Of a DNA stretch of 64,000 bases, positions 1 through 7,966 are shown piece after piece. The notes beneath the pieces are model-generated. The model was given only the letters and a program-made list of their open reading frames with translations. It made no database searches and had not been told where the DNA came from. The stretch is from Alistipes sp. (GTDB taxonomy: Bacteria > Bacteroidota > Bacteroidia > Bacteroidales > Rikenellaceae). The position numbers and the translations under genes are program-made. Positions within the stretch are counted from its first letter, which is position 1. Each line of letters opens with the position of its first letter. The stretch is taken from contig JAGBVG010000085.1 of the NCBI GenBank assembly GCA_017630455.1, positions 1 through 64,000 of the forward strand. Direction: 5' to 3'.

Positions 1-1413
1 GCCTGCGAGGTAGTCACCGATAGTGTAAGGGAGGATGAAGTAACCGTCAGCAATACCCTGCATGAGGGCTGAAGCACCGAGACGGTATCCACCGTGGTCA
101 GAGAAGTTAGCCTCACCAATAGCGTACAAACCAGGGATTGTAGTCATAAGGTTGTAGTCAACCCAGATACCACCCATTGTGTAGTGTACAGCAGGGAAGA
201 TCTGCATTGGCTGCTCGTATGGGTTAACGTCGGTAATCTCCTCGTACATATCGAACAAGTTACCATAACGCTGCTTGATAGTCTCCTTACCAAGACGCTC
301 GATAGCTGTCTTGAAATCGAGGAATACAGCCAAACCTGTCTCGTTTACACCGAAACCTGCGTCGCAACGCTCCTTTGCTGCACGTGATGCAACGTCACGT
401 GGCACGAGGTTACCGAAGGCTGGGTAACGACGCTCCAAGTAGTAGTCGCGGTCTGCCTCAGCGATGTCAGATGGCTTCTTAGTACCCTTACGGATAGCCT
501 CAACATCCTCCATCTTCTTTGGAACCCAGATACGACCATCGTTACGCAATGACTCAGACATAAGAGTCAACTTAGACTGCTGTGTACCGTGAACTGGGAT
601 ACAAGTAGGGTGAATCTGTGTGAAGCAAGGGTTTGCGAAACCAGCACCCTTACGGTAGCACTGGAATGCTGCCGAGCCGTTAGATGCCATAGCGTTAGTT
701 GAGAGGAAGAATACGTTGCCGTAACCACCTGTAGCGATAACTACAGCGTGAGCACCGTGACGCTCGATCTCACCAGTAACGAGGTTACGTGCGATGATAC
801 CGCAAGCCTCGCCATTCTCAATAACAACATCCAACATCTCGTGACGTGGGTATGACTTTACAGAGCCTGCAGCGATCTCCTTGTTCAATGCTGCGTAAGC
901 GCCGAGCAACAACTGCTGACCGGTCTGACCACGAGCATAGAAGGTACGAGATACCTGAGCACCACCGAATGAACGGTTAGCCAACAAACCACCGTACTCA
1001 CGTGCGAAAGGTACACCCTGAGCTACGCACTGGTCGATAATGAGGTTAGAAACCTCAGCCAAACGATATACGTTAGCCTCACGTGCGCGGTAGTCACCAC
1101 CCTTGATTGTATCGTAGAAGAGACGATATACCGAGTCGTTATCGTTCTGATAGTTCTTAGCTGCGTTGATACCACCCTGTGCAGCGATAGAGTGCGCACG
1201 ACGTGGAGAGTCAGAGATGCAGAAAATCTTTACGTTGTAGCCAAGCTCACCGAGTGAAGCAGCTGCAGAAGCACCACCAAGACCGGTACCTACAACGATA
1301 ATATCCAACTTACGCTTATTAGCTGGGCTAACAACCTTGATAGCTGCCTTGTGGTTGCTCCACTTCTGAGCCAACTCACCAGCTGGGGTTTTTGCGTCTA
1401 ATTTATAAGCCAT
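1..1413 (-). CDS. sdhA: Fumarate reductase/succinate dehydrogenase flavoprotein subunit (3' end outside window)
   Basis: Membrane-associated flavoprotein that interconverts succinate and fumarate; in anaerobic Bacteroidota it mainly works as menaquinol:fumarate reductase. I translated 471 codons from the ATG at 1411-1413; the frame stays open to base 1, so the C-terminus is missing. Visible marks are a dinucleotide-binding [11 protein letters not shown] near residue 41, and [13 protein letters not shown], whose His (about residue 74) is the usual covalent FAD attachment site. FTQIHPTC and the [11 protein letters not shown] arginine segment of the active site follow. It lies 35 nt downstream of sdhC and must be co-transcribed with it; the iron-sulfur gene sdhB is expected just beyond the left edge. 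Whether it acts as Sdh or Frd cannot be told from sequence. Confidence 0.95.
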   Translation of the reverse strand, partial: MAYKLDAKTPAGELAQKWSNHKAAIKVVSPANKRKLDIIVVGTGLGGASAAASLGELGYNVKIFCISDSPRRAHSIAAQGGINAAKNYQNDNDSVYRLFYDTIKGGDYRAREANVYRLAEVSNLIIDQCVAQGVPFAREYGGLLANRSFGGAQVSRTFYARGQTGQQLLLGAYAALNKEIAAGSVKSYPRHEMLDVVIENGEACGIIARNLVTGEIERHGAHAVVIATGGYGNVFFLSTNAMASNGSAAFQCYRKGAGFANPCFTQIHPTCIPVHGTQQSKLTLMSESLRNDGRIWVPKKMEDVEAIRKGTKKPSDIAEADRDYYLERRYPAFGNLVPRDVASRAAKERCDAGFGVNETGLAVFLDFKTAIERLGKETIKQRYGNLFDMYEEITDVNPYEQPMQIFPAVHYTMGGIWVDYNLMTTIPGLYAIGEANFSDHGGYRLGASALMQGIADGYFILPYTIGDYLAG

Positions 1414-1448
1414 ATTTATTTAGTTTTTATTGTTACCGAATCAAGATA

Positions 1449-2156
1449 TTACAATGCAGCCAAGAACTCGCCACTCTTAAGGAAGCAGAATACTGCAACA
1501 ACTGCGAAGCCCAAGAAGATGAGTGTAGCAACTACGTTAGCAGCACACTTCAAACGTGGGTACCAAGTGTCGTTTGCCCAACCTACAGTCTGGAACATAG
1601 ACCAAACACCGTGTGTAAGGTGGAACCATAACGCTGCGAACCATACGATGTAAAGCACTACGTTGTACCACTTTGAGAATGTAACCATCATAAGTGCAGC
1701 ACCGCTTGTAGCAGCGATCTCATAGCCGTCAACTACAGATGCGTGACCACCCATAATCTCAACAAGCTGCATCTTTGACCAGAAGTGTACGAGGTGGAGG
1801 CCAAGACCCAAGATTACGATAACGCCCAAAACGAGCATATTCTTAGATGACCAAGCAACACCCTTCTCCTGAACGGTAACAGCATAACGCTGCTTACCAC
1901 GAGCGCGGTAGTTGTCTACAGTGAGGATGAACGCGTAAACGAAGTGTACGAGAACACCCAACGCCAAAACTGCTGTACCTGCAAGTGCATACCAGTTAGC
2001 ACCCAAGAAAGCACAAATTGCATCATAACCCTCATAGCTGAAAAGCATTGTAAGGTTCATTGACATATGGAAAAGAATGAAGAGCACGAGGAAACATCCA
2101 GAAATACTCATAACAAGTTTCTTTCCCACAGATGAATTAGTTAAAAAACAGCTCAT
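1449..2156 (-). CDS. sdhC: Succinate dehydrogenase/fumarate reductase cytochrome b subunit
   Basis: Membrane anchor of the complex, carrying haem b and passing electrons between menaquinone and the iron-sulfur subunit. The 235 residues show five hydrophobic segments (about 15-35, 55-78, 108-125, 160-178, 210-228), as in the single-subunit Bacillus/Wolinella-type anchors. Candidate haem ligands lie in these helices, for example His30 in LFHMSMN and the His residues in LGLHLVHFW and WFHLTHGVW. The ATG at 2156 is preceded by a leader of about 120 nt and a good promoter at 2283-2312. It is the first gene of the sdhC-sdhA(-sdhB) operon. Confidence 0.93.
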   Translation of the reverse strand: MSCFLTNSSVGKKLVMSISGCFLVLFILFHMSMNLTMLFSYEGYDAICAFLGANWYALAGTAVLALGVLVHFVYAFILTVDNYRARGKQRYAVTVQEKGVAWSSKNMLVLGVIVILGLGLHLVHFWSKMQLVEIMGGHASVVDGYEIAATSGAALMMVTFSKWYNVVLYIVWFAALWFHLTHGVWSMFQTVGWANDTWYPRLKCAANVVATLIFLGFAVVAVFCFLKSGEFLAAL

Positions 2157-2213
2157 AGTGTAAAAAATTTAGATTATATTTGTAAATAGTTTTGGCGATT
2201 ATTGGGTTTAGCA

Positions 2214-2268
2214 TCGTAGTAATTAGCACGTTTCGCACCCCACAACCATACTACGAGCGCCCGAAACG
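2214..2268 (-). promoter_or_regulatory. Possible H-type pseudoknot in the sdhC leader
   Basis: Two complementary pairs interleave in the 5' untranslated region: TCGTAGTA (2214-2221) with TACTACGA (2249-2256), and CGTTTCG (2229-2235) with CGAAACG (2262-2268). The order along the RNA is B-A-B'-A', which is pseudoknot topology rather than nested hairpins. It begins within about 10 nt of the inferred transcription start. Function is unknown and chance pairing is possible. Confidence 0.35.
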
Positions 2269-2282
2269 CAACTTTGCTACCG

Positions 2283-2312
2283 CAAAGATAACAATTGTTT
2301 GCATAATAACAA
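2283..2312 (-). promoter_or_regulatory. Promoter of sdhC-sdhA
   Basis: On the minus strand TTG (2310-2312) is followed by exactly 19 nt and TATCTTTG (2283-2290), matching the Bacteroidota -33/-7 consensus. The start of transcription should fall near 2276. Confidence 0.75.
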
Positions 2313-2381
2313 TACCAAACAACGTTTTTTTTAGAGTTTAAAATTACACTTTTTACGTTTCTACATAAAGATTCTTGAGTT

Positions 2382-2921
2382 ATGGAAGAGAAAAAGGAGA
2401 TCAGACGCATTGTGCGTCAACGAATAAAGGAGATGACACCCGAGTATAGGGATGCCGCCGCAGTGGCAATATTTCGAAATATCGAGCAGTCTCACACGTT
2501 TGACGAGGCACACTGCATTGCGCTCTTTGCCGCTATGAACGACGAGGTGGCAACATCCGCGGCACTGCTCCGCTGGTGCGAGATGGGTAAGCGAGTGGTG
2601 GTACCGAGGGTCGAGGGCGACATTATGCGCTTCTACGACTACGACCCCGCGCAGATGACCATAGGAGCTTTCGGCATCGAGGAGCCCACCTCCGAGGTGG
2701 AGGTTATGCCAGAGGCGATAGACCTTATGATAGTTCCCGCGCGCGCCTTCACACGCGAGAGCATACGCTTAGGACGCGGAGGAGGTTTCTACGACAAGTA
2801 TATGTCGCAACCCACGTTTCGCGCGTATAAGATAGGAATAGCATACGCCTGTCAGATTTTCGACTCACTGCCCCACGACCCGCACGACATTGCGGTGAAC
2901 ACGGTAGTAACTGAGAAGTAA
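2382..2921 (+). CDS. 5-formyltetrahydrofolate cyclo-ligase
   Basis: Converts 5-formyltetrahydrofolate plus ATP to 5,10-methenyltetrahydrofolate, returning an inhibitory storage folate to the one-carbon pool. The 179-residue length is normal for the family. The N-terminal basic stretch RRIVRQRIKEM, the VVVPRVEG strand and the signature RLGRGGGFYDKYM (ATP/Mg site) are all visible, and the C-terminus ends with the usual IAVNTVVTE. The gene stands alone, divergent from sdhC, and is closed by the perfect hairpin at 2927-2955. Confidence 0.93.
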   Translation: MEEKKEIRRIVRQRIKEMTPEYRDAAAVAIFRNIEQSHTFDEAHCIALFAAMNDEVATSAALLRWCEMGKRVVVPRVEGDIMRFYDYDPAQMTIGAFGIEEPTSEVEVMPEAIDLMIVPARAFTRESIRLGRGGGFYDKYMSQPTFRAYKIGIAYACQIFDSLPHDPHDIAVNTVVTEK

Positions 2922-2926
2922 AAGGT

Positions 2927-2955
2927 ATGGCATCGTCTCAATGAGACGATGCCAT
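2927..2955. terminator. Perfect 13-bp hairpin after the cyclo-ligase gene
   Basis: ATGGCATCGTCTC and its exact complement are separated by AAT. The hairpin starts 5 nt after the stop codon. It lacks a long T-run on either side, so it may be a weak terminator or an RNA stabiliser. Confidence 0.6.
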
Positions 2956-2964
2956 AATATCTAA

Positions 2965-3076
2965 GTCATTCTGAGCGAAACGGAGTGTAGTCGAAGAATC
3001 TCCTAATATACAACACGCCAACAAAGGGTGGACTACGAGGAGATCCTTCGACGTCGTTTCACTACGCTCAGGATGA
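2965..3076. repeat. Long imperfect inverted repeat (GTCATTCTGAGCG type)
   Basis: The left arm starts GTCATTCTGAGCGAAACG and the right arm ends CGCTCAGGATGAC; about 38-40 nt on each side are complementary with a few mismatches, around a spacer of about 35 nt. From memory, sequences of the GTCATTCTGAGCG...GAAGAATCTC kind occur as dispersed intergenic inverted repeats in many unrelated bacteria. Here it lies between two convergent genes and could fold in the transcripts of both. Confidence 0.7.
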
Positions 3077-3110
3077 CATTTATAGTTCGACGTGGTATAT
3101 TGGTGCGGTA

Positions 3111-4220
3111 TTATTTCACCTCCCCTATCGGCAAGGTAATAGTAAACTCCAAACCACCAACCTTACGATTCTTCACCGAGATATCGCCACCGTGGAATAG
3201 CACTGCATTCTTGACAATCGAGAGACCAAGACCCGTGCCACCAAGTTTACGCGAGCGACCCTTATCTATGCGGTAGAAACGCTCGAAGATATGTCCTATA
3301 TGCTCCTCGTCGATACCGATGCCGTTATCCGCAAACGAGAGAGTGTAGAACGCCGCATCCTTATCCACAAGACGCACATAGATATCACGACCTCCAGAGT
3401 ATGCTATAGCATTGTCCGTCAAGTTCTTGAATATCGACATAAGCAGCGTTGAATTACCCTTTACCATCAGCTGCTCTGGTAGCTCCACATTCACGCGCAT
3501 ACGCTTATCATCAGGCAACAGCGCCACCTCCGAAGCTATCTCATCAATGAGTGCACGAAGCTCAACACCCTCACACGCGATATGGCTGCTACCATCTTCA
3601 AGGCGTGTGATCGTCGAGACATCCTGCAGCAGCTGCGTGAGGCGCTGGCAGTGAGCATAGCTCTTCTCTATGAACGCCATACGCTCCTCGTCGCTCATAT
3701 CCTTCGACGATATCATAGTCTCGAGGTAGCCCTGAATAGCCGCCACAGGGGTCTTCAATTCGTGGTTGATGTTATTTGTCAACTGACGCTTGATGCGTAG
3801 CTTCTCCTGCTGCTCGTGCAGCGCCTTGTTATGCTCACGCTCCACATCGCTCGAAGCCTGATGCAGACGACCGTAGAGGTCGATAATATGTCGTGACAAA
3901 TCGCCCAACTCGTCGTTGGCAAACTTCGGCATAGAGTCTATATTTCCGCCATTCTCCATAGCACGTGCCACACGCTCGAGGCTTCTGAGGTTGCGATTGA
4001 GACGCACGGCAAGCAGCAGCGCGACAACCACCGTCGCCACAGCGACACCGATAATCGTATAGAATATCACCACGTCGAGGATATTCTCGCGATTGAGGTG
4101 GCTAAGCAGCGAGTAACGATACACTATAAACCCTCCTATGAGCGAGAGCAATAACAACGTGAGCAGCAGATACATACCGCCGCGATAACTGATAACCTTA
4201 GTCTTCGAATCCATAGCCAT
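3111..4220 (-). CDS. Membrane sensor histidine kinase
   Basis: Autophosphorylating sensor that passes phosphate to the adjacent response regulator. The 369 residues show two membrane helices (about 17-35 and 49-72) with only a short periplasmic loop between them. A HAMP-like linker (about 73-125) follows, then the HisKA segment NNINHELKTPVAA with phospho-His at about residue 153. The ATPase domain has NLTDNAIAY (N box), DNGIGID (G1), FERFYRID (F box) and GGTGLGLS (G2). The start overlaps the regulator gene by 23 nt, so the two are co-translated. The very small external domain suggests it senses a membrane or envelope signal. It resembles Bacteroides RprX, but I cannot assign it firmly. Confidence 0.92.
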   Translation of the reverse strand: MAMDSKTKVISYRGGMYLLLTLLLLSLIGGFIVYRYSLLSHLNRENILDVVIFYTIIGVAVATVVVALLLAVRLNRNLRSLERVARAMENGGNIDSMPKFANDELGDLSRHIIDLYGRLHQASSDVEREHNKALHEQQEKLRIKRQLTNNINHELKTPVAAIQGYLETMISSKDMSDEERMAFIEKSYAHCQRLTQLLQDVSTITRLEDGSSHIACEGVELRALIDEIASEVALLPDDKRMRVNVELPEQLMVKGNSTLLMSIFKNLTDNAIAYSGGRDIYVRLVDKDAAFYTLSFADNGIGIDEEHIGHIFERFYRIDKGRSRKLGGTGLGLSIVKNAVLFHGGDISVKNRKVGGLEFTITLPIGEVK

Positions 4221-4890
4221 ATCCTGTACGTGTTATAATGTGATTACCATATTGGCGCAATTTCTTACGCATACGTGTGATGTTCACGTCGATGGTGCGG
4301 TCGAGGACTATCACCTCATCTCTCCACACCTGACGCATTATCTGCTCGCGCGAGAGTATCGTACCACGATTTGTGAGCAGCAACGTCAGGATATCAAACT
4401 CCTTACGCGTGAGCTGCACCTCCTCGCCATCCACAAAGCAGCGCTTATTCAGCGTGTTAACCTCCAGGCCCTCGAAGCGAATGACATTCTCCGCCGGCTG
4501 CTCCGCAACGACATTGCGCTTTGTGCGGCGCAACACGCTACGCACACGCGCCATAACCTCAGCAATGGAGTATGGCTTGGCGATGTAGTCATCAGCACCC
4601 AAGTCGAGGCCCTTAATCTTATCATCCTCACCATCGAGCGCCGAGCAGAAGATGATAGGAATATCGACTGTCTCGGGACGCTTCTTCAGTATTCGCGCGA
4701 GGCCGAAGCCACTCAACTCACCCATCATAATATCGAGGATTATGAGGTGCATATCGGTGATATCTATCGAGAGCACCTCCTCGGCGCTGTATAGCGTAGT
4801 CACCTCATACCCCTCCTTCTCGAGGTTAAACTTTAGGATTTCGCATAGCGACTCCTCGTCATCGACAACCAATATTTTGTACTTACTCAT
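4198..4890 (-). CDS. OmpR/PhoB-family response regulator
   Basis: DNA-binding partner of the overlapping kinase. The receiver domain (about 1-120) has the acidic pair VVDDEES, phospho-Asp at about residue 53 in LIILDIMMGE, and the lysine in DDYIAKPYS. The C-terminal winged helix (about 135-230) includes LTRKEFDILTLLL and RTIDVNITRMRKKL and ends TRTGYGYGFED. A longer reading from 4956 exists. I choose the ATG at 4888-4890 because it gives the standard MSKYKILVVDDEE start and because the promoter at 4926-4956 would start transcription downstream of the longer start. It resembles RprY. Confidence 0.92.
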   Translation of the reverse strand: MSKYKILVVDDEESLCEILKFNLEKEGYEVTTLYSAEEVLSIDITDMHLIILDIMMGELSGFGLARILKKRPETVDIPIIFCSALDGEDDKIKGLDLGADDYIAKPYSIAEVMARVRSVLRRTKRNVVAEQPAENVIRFEGLEVNTLNKRCFVDGEEVQLTRKEFDILTLLLTNRGTILSREQIMRQVWRDEVIVLDRTIDVNITRMRKKLRQYGNHIITRTGYGYGFED

Positions 4891-4925
4891 AGTATGCTTC
4901 GGGCAATAATAGCTCATCAATACTA

Positions 4926-4956
4926 CAAATATAGCAAAATTTCTAATATCGAGCAA
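4926..4956 (-). promoter_or_regulatory. Promoter of the two-component operon
   Basis: On the minus strand TTG (4954-4956), 20 nt, then TATATTTG (4926-4933). The expected start site near 4919 leaves a leader of about 30 nt before the regulator ATG. Confidence 0.65.
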
Positions 4957-4968
4957 TAAATTTCGATA

Positions 4969-5158
4969 AAATAATGAGGAATTAGGAATTAGTAGTGAGG
5001 AATGGTGTCGCTCCTTTGGAGCGATTATAGGGAGTTTAGTGAGATTAGGGTAATTAGAGAGTTTTGAGAAGTTAGCGGTTAGCGGTTAAACCTTTAACAC
5101 TAAACTCATCAATTTCCCTATAACTCCCAATCTCTACCCATCAACACTATCAACACCA
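4969..5158. repeat. Intergenic AT-rich fold-back element (family B, copy 1)
   Basis: This fills most of the gene-free stretch 4957-5297. It begins TAATGAGGAATTAGGAATTAG, contains the small hairpin CGCTCC-TTT-GGAGCG, and then pairs a GGGAGTTTAGTGAGATTAGGG arm imperfectly with a CACTAAACTCATCAATTTCCC arm. A related copy lies at 54840-55031. In both cases it sits immediately upstream of a promoter on the minus strand. No coding potential is seen. Confidence 0.6.
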
Positions 5159-5180
5159 CCTCAATTAGCGGTTATACCCA

Positions 5181-5308
5181 ATTTCTTGTCAGAAGGCGTG
5201 AGATGTGTTATATCACAAAAGTATCCCACTTGGGATAGTACCTGTAGTACAGCCCAAGTGGGATATCTTTTAGGGATATGACGCAGATTGCGCCTTATCA
5301 CAAGAAAT
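5181..5308. repeat. Stop-codon-abutting structured element (family A, copy 1, at pyrB)
   Basis: The ends are inverted repeats: TTTCTTGTCAGAAGGCG on the left against CGCCTTATCACAAGAAA on the right. Inside lies a 13-bp hairpin TATCCCACTTGGG...CCCAAGTGGGATA (5222-5265) whose loop holds GTAC-CTGTA-GTAC. The pyrB stop codon (TGA, 5298-5300 complement) lies inside the right end. It is homologous to the elements at 38401-38654 and 53047-53276. Confidence 0.75.
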
Positions 5309-6371
5309 CGGCTTGACTTTCGCAGTATACGCAACGTACTACACCATCCACATTCTCGAAGCGTGGACGTACAGGCTCAAGATTCGAGATACAGAGTGGA
5401 TTAGGACACTTGCACGACATAGCCTCGCCGTGCTGCTGGAACTCCTTACCATCCTCCTTCTGCCATTGCAAAAGCTTGAGGATAAGCGCCATACGCACAA
5501 ACTTACCATTCTCCACCTGGCGGAAGTATGCGGCACGCGGGTCGGTGTCTACGTCGATGGCAATCTCGTTTACGCGTGGCAGCGGATGAAGAACCGCCAT
5601 ACGCTCCTTAGCAAGACGCATCTTAGCGGCATCGAGCACGAAGCAATCCTTAACACGTTCATACTCATCAAGATCCGTGAAACGCTCCTGCTGAACACGT
5701 GTCATATAGAGGATATCTACGTCGCCGATAACGCTCTCAATGTCGTTAGACTCGCGGTACTCCACGCCGAGGCGGTCAAAAACATCGCGCTTGATATAGT
5801 CCGGCAGTGCCAACTCAGGTGGCGAGATAAGTACAAATTTTGTATTCTCGTAGCGGGTCATAGCCTTGATCAGCGAGTGCACGGTACGACCATACTTGAG
5901 GTCGCCAACAAGACCTATCGTAAGGTTATTCAGCGTTCCCAACTCACGCTTGATGGTGAGTAGGTCGGTCATAGTCTGCGTTGGGTGGCTGTGTGAGCCA
6001 TCACCAGCATTGATGATAGGCGTCGACGACACCTCCGTAGCGGCGAGGGGCGCACCCTCCACCTTGTGACGCATTGCGATGATATCGGCAAAACAGTTGA
6101 TAACCCTCACCGTATCCTGCACAGTCTCGCCCTTGGATACCGACGACGACTTGGCATCTGCGAAGCCCAAGACATTACCACCGAGCTCCATCATCGCAGC
6201 GGTGAAACTGAGGCGTGTGCGTGTACTTGGCTCGTAGAAGAGTGTTGCGAGTTTTTTGCCACGACACACATCGCTATACTGCTCGCGGTTGGCAATGATA
6301 TCCTCGGCAACGGCTATAATCTCTGAAATCTCCTGTACCGAGAGGTCGGTAGGGTCTATCAAATGTTTCAT
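5298..6371 (-). CDS. pyrB: Aspartate carbamoyltransferase with C-terminal PyrI-type zinc domain
   Basis: Condenses carbamoyl phosphate with aspartate in the second step of UMP synthesis. The catalytic part (about 1-305) has the carbamoyl-phosphate motif [31 protein letters not shown] and HPLPRVNEI. The protein is 357 residues, some 45 longer than ordinary PyrB. The extra tail reads CPNPLC...CVYCE with cysteines at about 322, 327, 347 and 350. This is the same C-x4-C...C-x2-C spacing and EPV context as the zinc domain of the separate regulatory chain PyrI of E. coli. The nucleotide-binding half of PyrI is absent. It is the last gene of pyrF-pyrE-pyrB; the stop codon lies in a structured repeat. 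Probably unregulated by CTP/ATP (inference). Confidence 0.95.
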   Translation of the reverse strand: MKHLIDPTDLSVQEISEIIAVAEDIIANREQYSDVCRGKKLATLFYEPSTRTRLSFTAAMMELGGNVLGFADAKSSSVSKGETVQDTVRVINCFADIIAMRHKVEGAPLAATEVSSTPIINAGDGSHSHPTQTMTDLLTIKRELGTLNNLTIGLVGDLKYGRTVHSLIKAMTRYENTKFVLISPPELALPDYIKRDVFDRLGVEYRESNDIESVIGDVDILYMTRVQQERFTDLDEYERVKDCFVLDAAKMRLAKERMAVLHPLPRVNEIAIDVDTDPRAAYFRQVENGKFVRMALILKLLQWQKEDGKEFQQHGEAMSCKCPNPLCISNLEPVRPRFENVDGVVRCVYCESQADFL

Positions 6372-6390
6372 CTAATCCTCTGTGTTAATG

Positions 6391-7020
6391 TTACTTAATC
6401 CAGCTCTCGTCTGATGGGTTGTTGCGGAACTTAAGGATACGGTCCTTGTCCTCAGCCTTGATGTAACCCTCCTCAGCTGCCACCTCTACGAGTGCATCGA
6501 GATTTGAGAGTGAGTAGTTCTTGGTGTTTGCAGCTGCGATGCGGTCGATACCCTTCTGCATACCGTATGTGAAGATGCTCACGATACCGAGAACATCAGC
6601 ACCAGCGTTACGCAACGCCTCGACAACCTCGATACAGCTACCACCTGTAGAGATCAAATCCTCCACAACAACAACCTTCTGACCCTTCTCTAACTTACCC
6701 TCGATCTGGTTACCACGGCCGTGATCCTTAGAACCTGAGCGAACATAGCCCATAGGGAGGTCGAGAATTGTAGCTGTGATGGCAGCGTGAGCGATACCTG
6801 CTGTAGACGTAGCCATCAACACCTCCACCTCTGGATAGTGCTGGCGGATAAGCTCTGCGAGCCCCTCCTCCACGTGGTTACGCACCTCGGGAGCTGTGAG
6901 TGTCAAACGGTTATCGCAATAGATAGGGCTCTTGATGCCACTTGCCCAAGTGAAAGGCTGCTCAGGGCGCAAAAATACTGCACCAATAGAGAGCAAATCT
7001 TTAGCAATCTTCTTTTCCAT
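6391..7020 (-). CDS. pyrE: Orotate phosphoribosyltransferase
   Basis: Transfers the phosphoribosyl group from PRPP to orotate to give OMP. The 209-residue length is usual. The PRPP-binding loop is [16 protein letters not shown] (about 113-128), the flexible catalytic loop is [15 protein letters not shown], and the N-terminal [22 protein letters not shown] contacts the substrate. It lies 32 nt after pyrF and 19 nt before pyrB in one minus-strand operon. Confidence 0.95.
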   Translation of the reverse strand: MEKKIAKDLLSIGAVFLRPEQPFTWASGIKSPIYCDNRLTLTAPEVRNHVEEGLAELIRQHYPEVEVLMATSTAGIAHAAITATILDLPMGYVRSGSKDHGRGNQIEGKLEKGQKVVVVEDLISTGGSCIEVVEALRNAGADVLGIVSIFTYGMQKGIDRIAAANTKNYSLSNLDALVEVAAEEGYIKAEDKDRILKFRNNPSDESWIK

Positions 7021-7052
7021 AATATCTTCGTTTTTAATTATTTACAATTCAA

Positions 7053-7754
7053 TTACTCTGCGAACTCGCGCATACAACGCTCGTATGCCGCTACAGGATC
7101 ATCAGCCGCGGTAATAGGACGACCTACAACGATGAAGTCTGAGCCAATCTCCTTGGCACGCTCGGGGGTTGTAACACGCACCTGGTCGCCAACATCGCCA
7201 TCAGCAAAACGTACACCAGGCGTTACGGTCATAAACTCCACGCCGCACGCCTCCTTAACCATAGCAGCCTCGAGAGGTGAGCATACCACGCCATCCAAGC
7301 CTGCAGCCTTAGCATTTTCGGCATACTTAACGATGGTGTCGTTGATAGATGCGCCGATGAGCAACTCCTTCTGCATACGCTCCTCCGATGTAGAGGTGAG
7401 CTGTGTAACAGCGATAAGGAGAGGACGTGTGCCATCCTCGCGTGTGAGGCCCTCGATAGCAGCCTTCATCATATCGACAGTACCCGCAGCGTGTACGTTT
7501 GTCATATCCACGTCGAGGTTACGAAGCACCGACATCGCCTTCTTAACGGTATTTGGAATGTCGTGAAGCTTGAGGTCGAGGAAGATACGGTGACCACGCT
7601 CCTTGATAGTACGCACGATCTCTGGACCCTCGGCATAGAAGAGCTCCATACCGATCTTCACGAAAGGCTTGCGGCCTGTGAACTTATCCAAGAAGTTGAG
7701 TGTCTGCTCCTTGCTGCTGAAATCGCAAGCAATAATTACATCACGTTTGCTCAT
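7053..7754 (-). CDS. pyrF: Orotidine 5'-phosphate decarboxylase
   Basis: Decarboxylates OMP to UMP, the last step of the pathway. The catalytic D-K-D array is seen in [13 protein letters not shown]; the phosphate-binding end has [12 protein letters not shown]. The 233 residues correspond to the short bacterial form rather than the longer 270-residue form found in some Bacteroidota. It is the first gene of the pyrF-pyrE-pyrB operon, preceded by a short leader and the promoter at 7816-7845. No attenuator is seen here. Confidence 0.95.
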   Translation of the reverse strand: MSKRDVIIACDFSSKEQTLNFLDKFTGRKPFVKIGMELFYAEGPEIVRTIKERGHRIFLDLKLHDIPNTVKKAMSVLRNLDVDMTNVHAAGTVDMMKAAIEGLTREDGTRPLLIAVTQLTSTSEERMQKELLIGASINDTIVKYAENAKAAGLDGVVCSPLEAAMVKEACGVEFMTVTPGVRFADGDVGDQVRVTTPERAKEIGSDFIVVGRPITAADDPVAAYERCMREFAE

Positions 7755-7815
7755 ATTTTTATGGTTTGTTTATATTGTTGTTCTAAACTTTCGCCATCAG
7801 GCATACTTTATTTTA

Positions 7816-7845
7816 CAAAGTTAGCAAAAAATATTTAGATATCAA
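7816..7845 (-). promoter_or_regulatory. Promoter of pyrF-pyrE-pyrB
   Basis: TTG (7843-7845), 19 nt, TAACTTTG (7816-7823) on the minus strand. The expected start near 7809 gives a leader of about 55 nt. Confidence 0.7.
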
Positions 7846-7887
7846 CACCCAAAACACGATTTGTTGCAAAGATACCCCACTACATAA

Positions 7888-7931
7888 AAATAGTGGGATT
7901 GTCCGACACATATCAGACAATCCCACTATTT
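7888..7931 (-). terminator. Intrinsic terminator of the pyrC-carAB-pyrKD operon
   Basis: A 16-bp stem (AAATAGTGGGATTGTC and its complement) with a 12-nt loop, followed on the minus strand by T residues. It ends the upstream pyr operon and separates it from the pyrF promoter. Confidence 0.85.
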
Positions 7932-7933
7932 CA

Positions 7934-7966
7934 CATAAGTCGTATAACCTTGTTTGATGGCTTCTA
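7934..7966 (-). repeat. Mini copy of the family C stop-codon element (at pyrD)
   Basis: The minus strand reads TAGAAGCCATCAAACAAGG followed by TTATACGACTTATG, starting with the pyrD stop codon. These two blocks match the two ends of the 127-nt element at 55077-55203, joined as if the interior had been removed between ATAA direct repeats. Confidence 0.55.

Noticed and set aside
2174-2410. 78-codon frame overlapping the sdhC promoter and leader
   Set aside because: It spans the promoter and starts inside the divergent gene; it could not be made from the inferred transcript.
4890-4956. Longer N-terminus of the response regulator
   Set aside because: It begins within the -33 region and adds 22 residues before a standard receiver-domain start.
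7867-7874. Extra TATCTTTG between the pyrD terminator and the pyrF promoter
   Set aside because: No TTG at 19-20 nt upstream; the better promoter with full spacing lies at 7816-7845.
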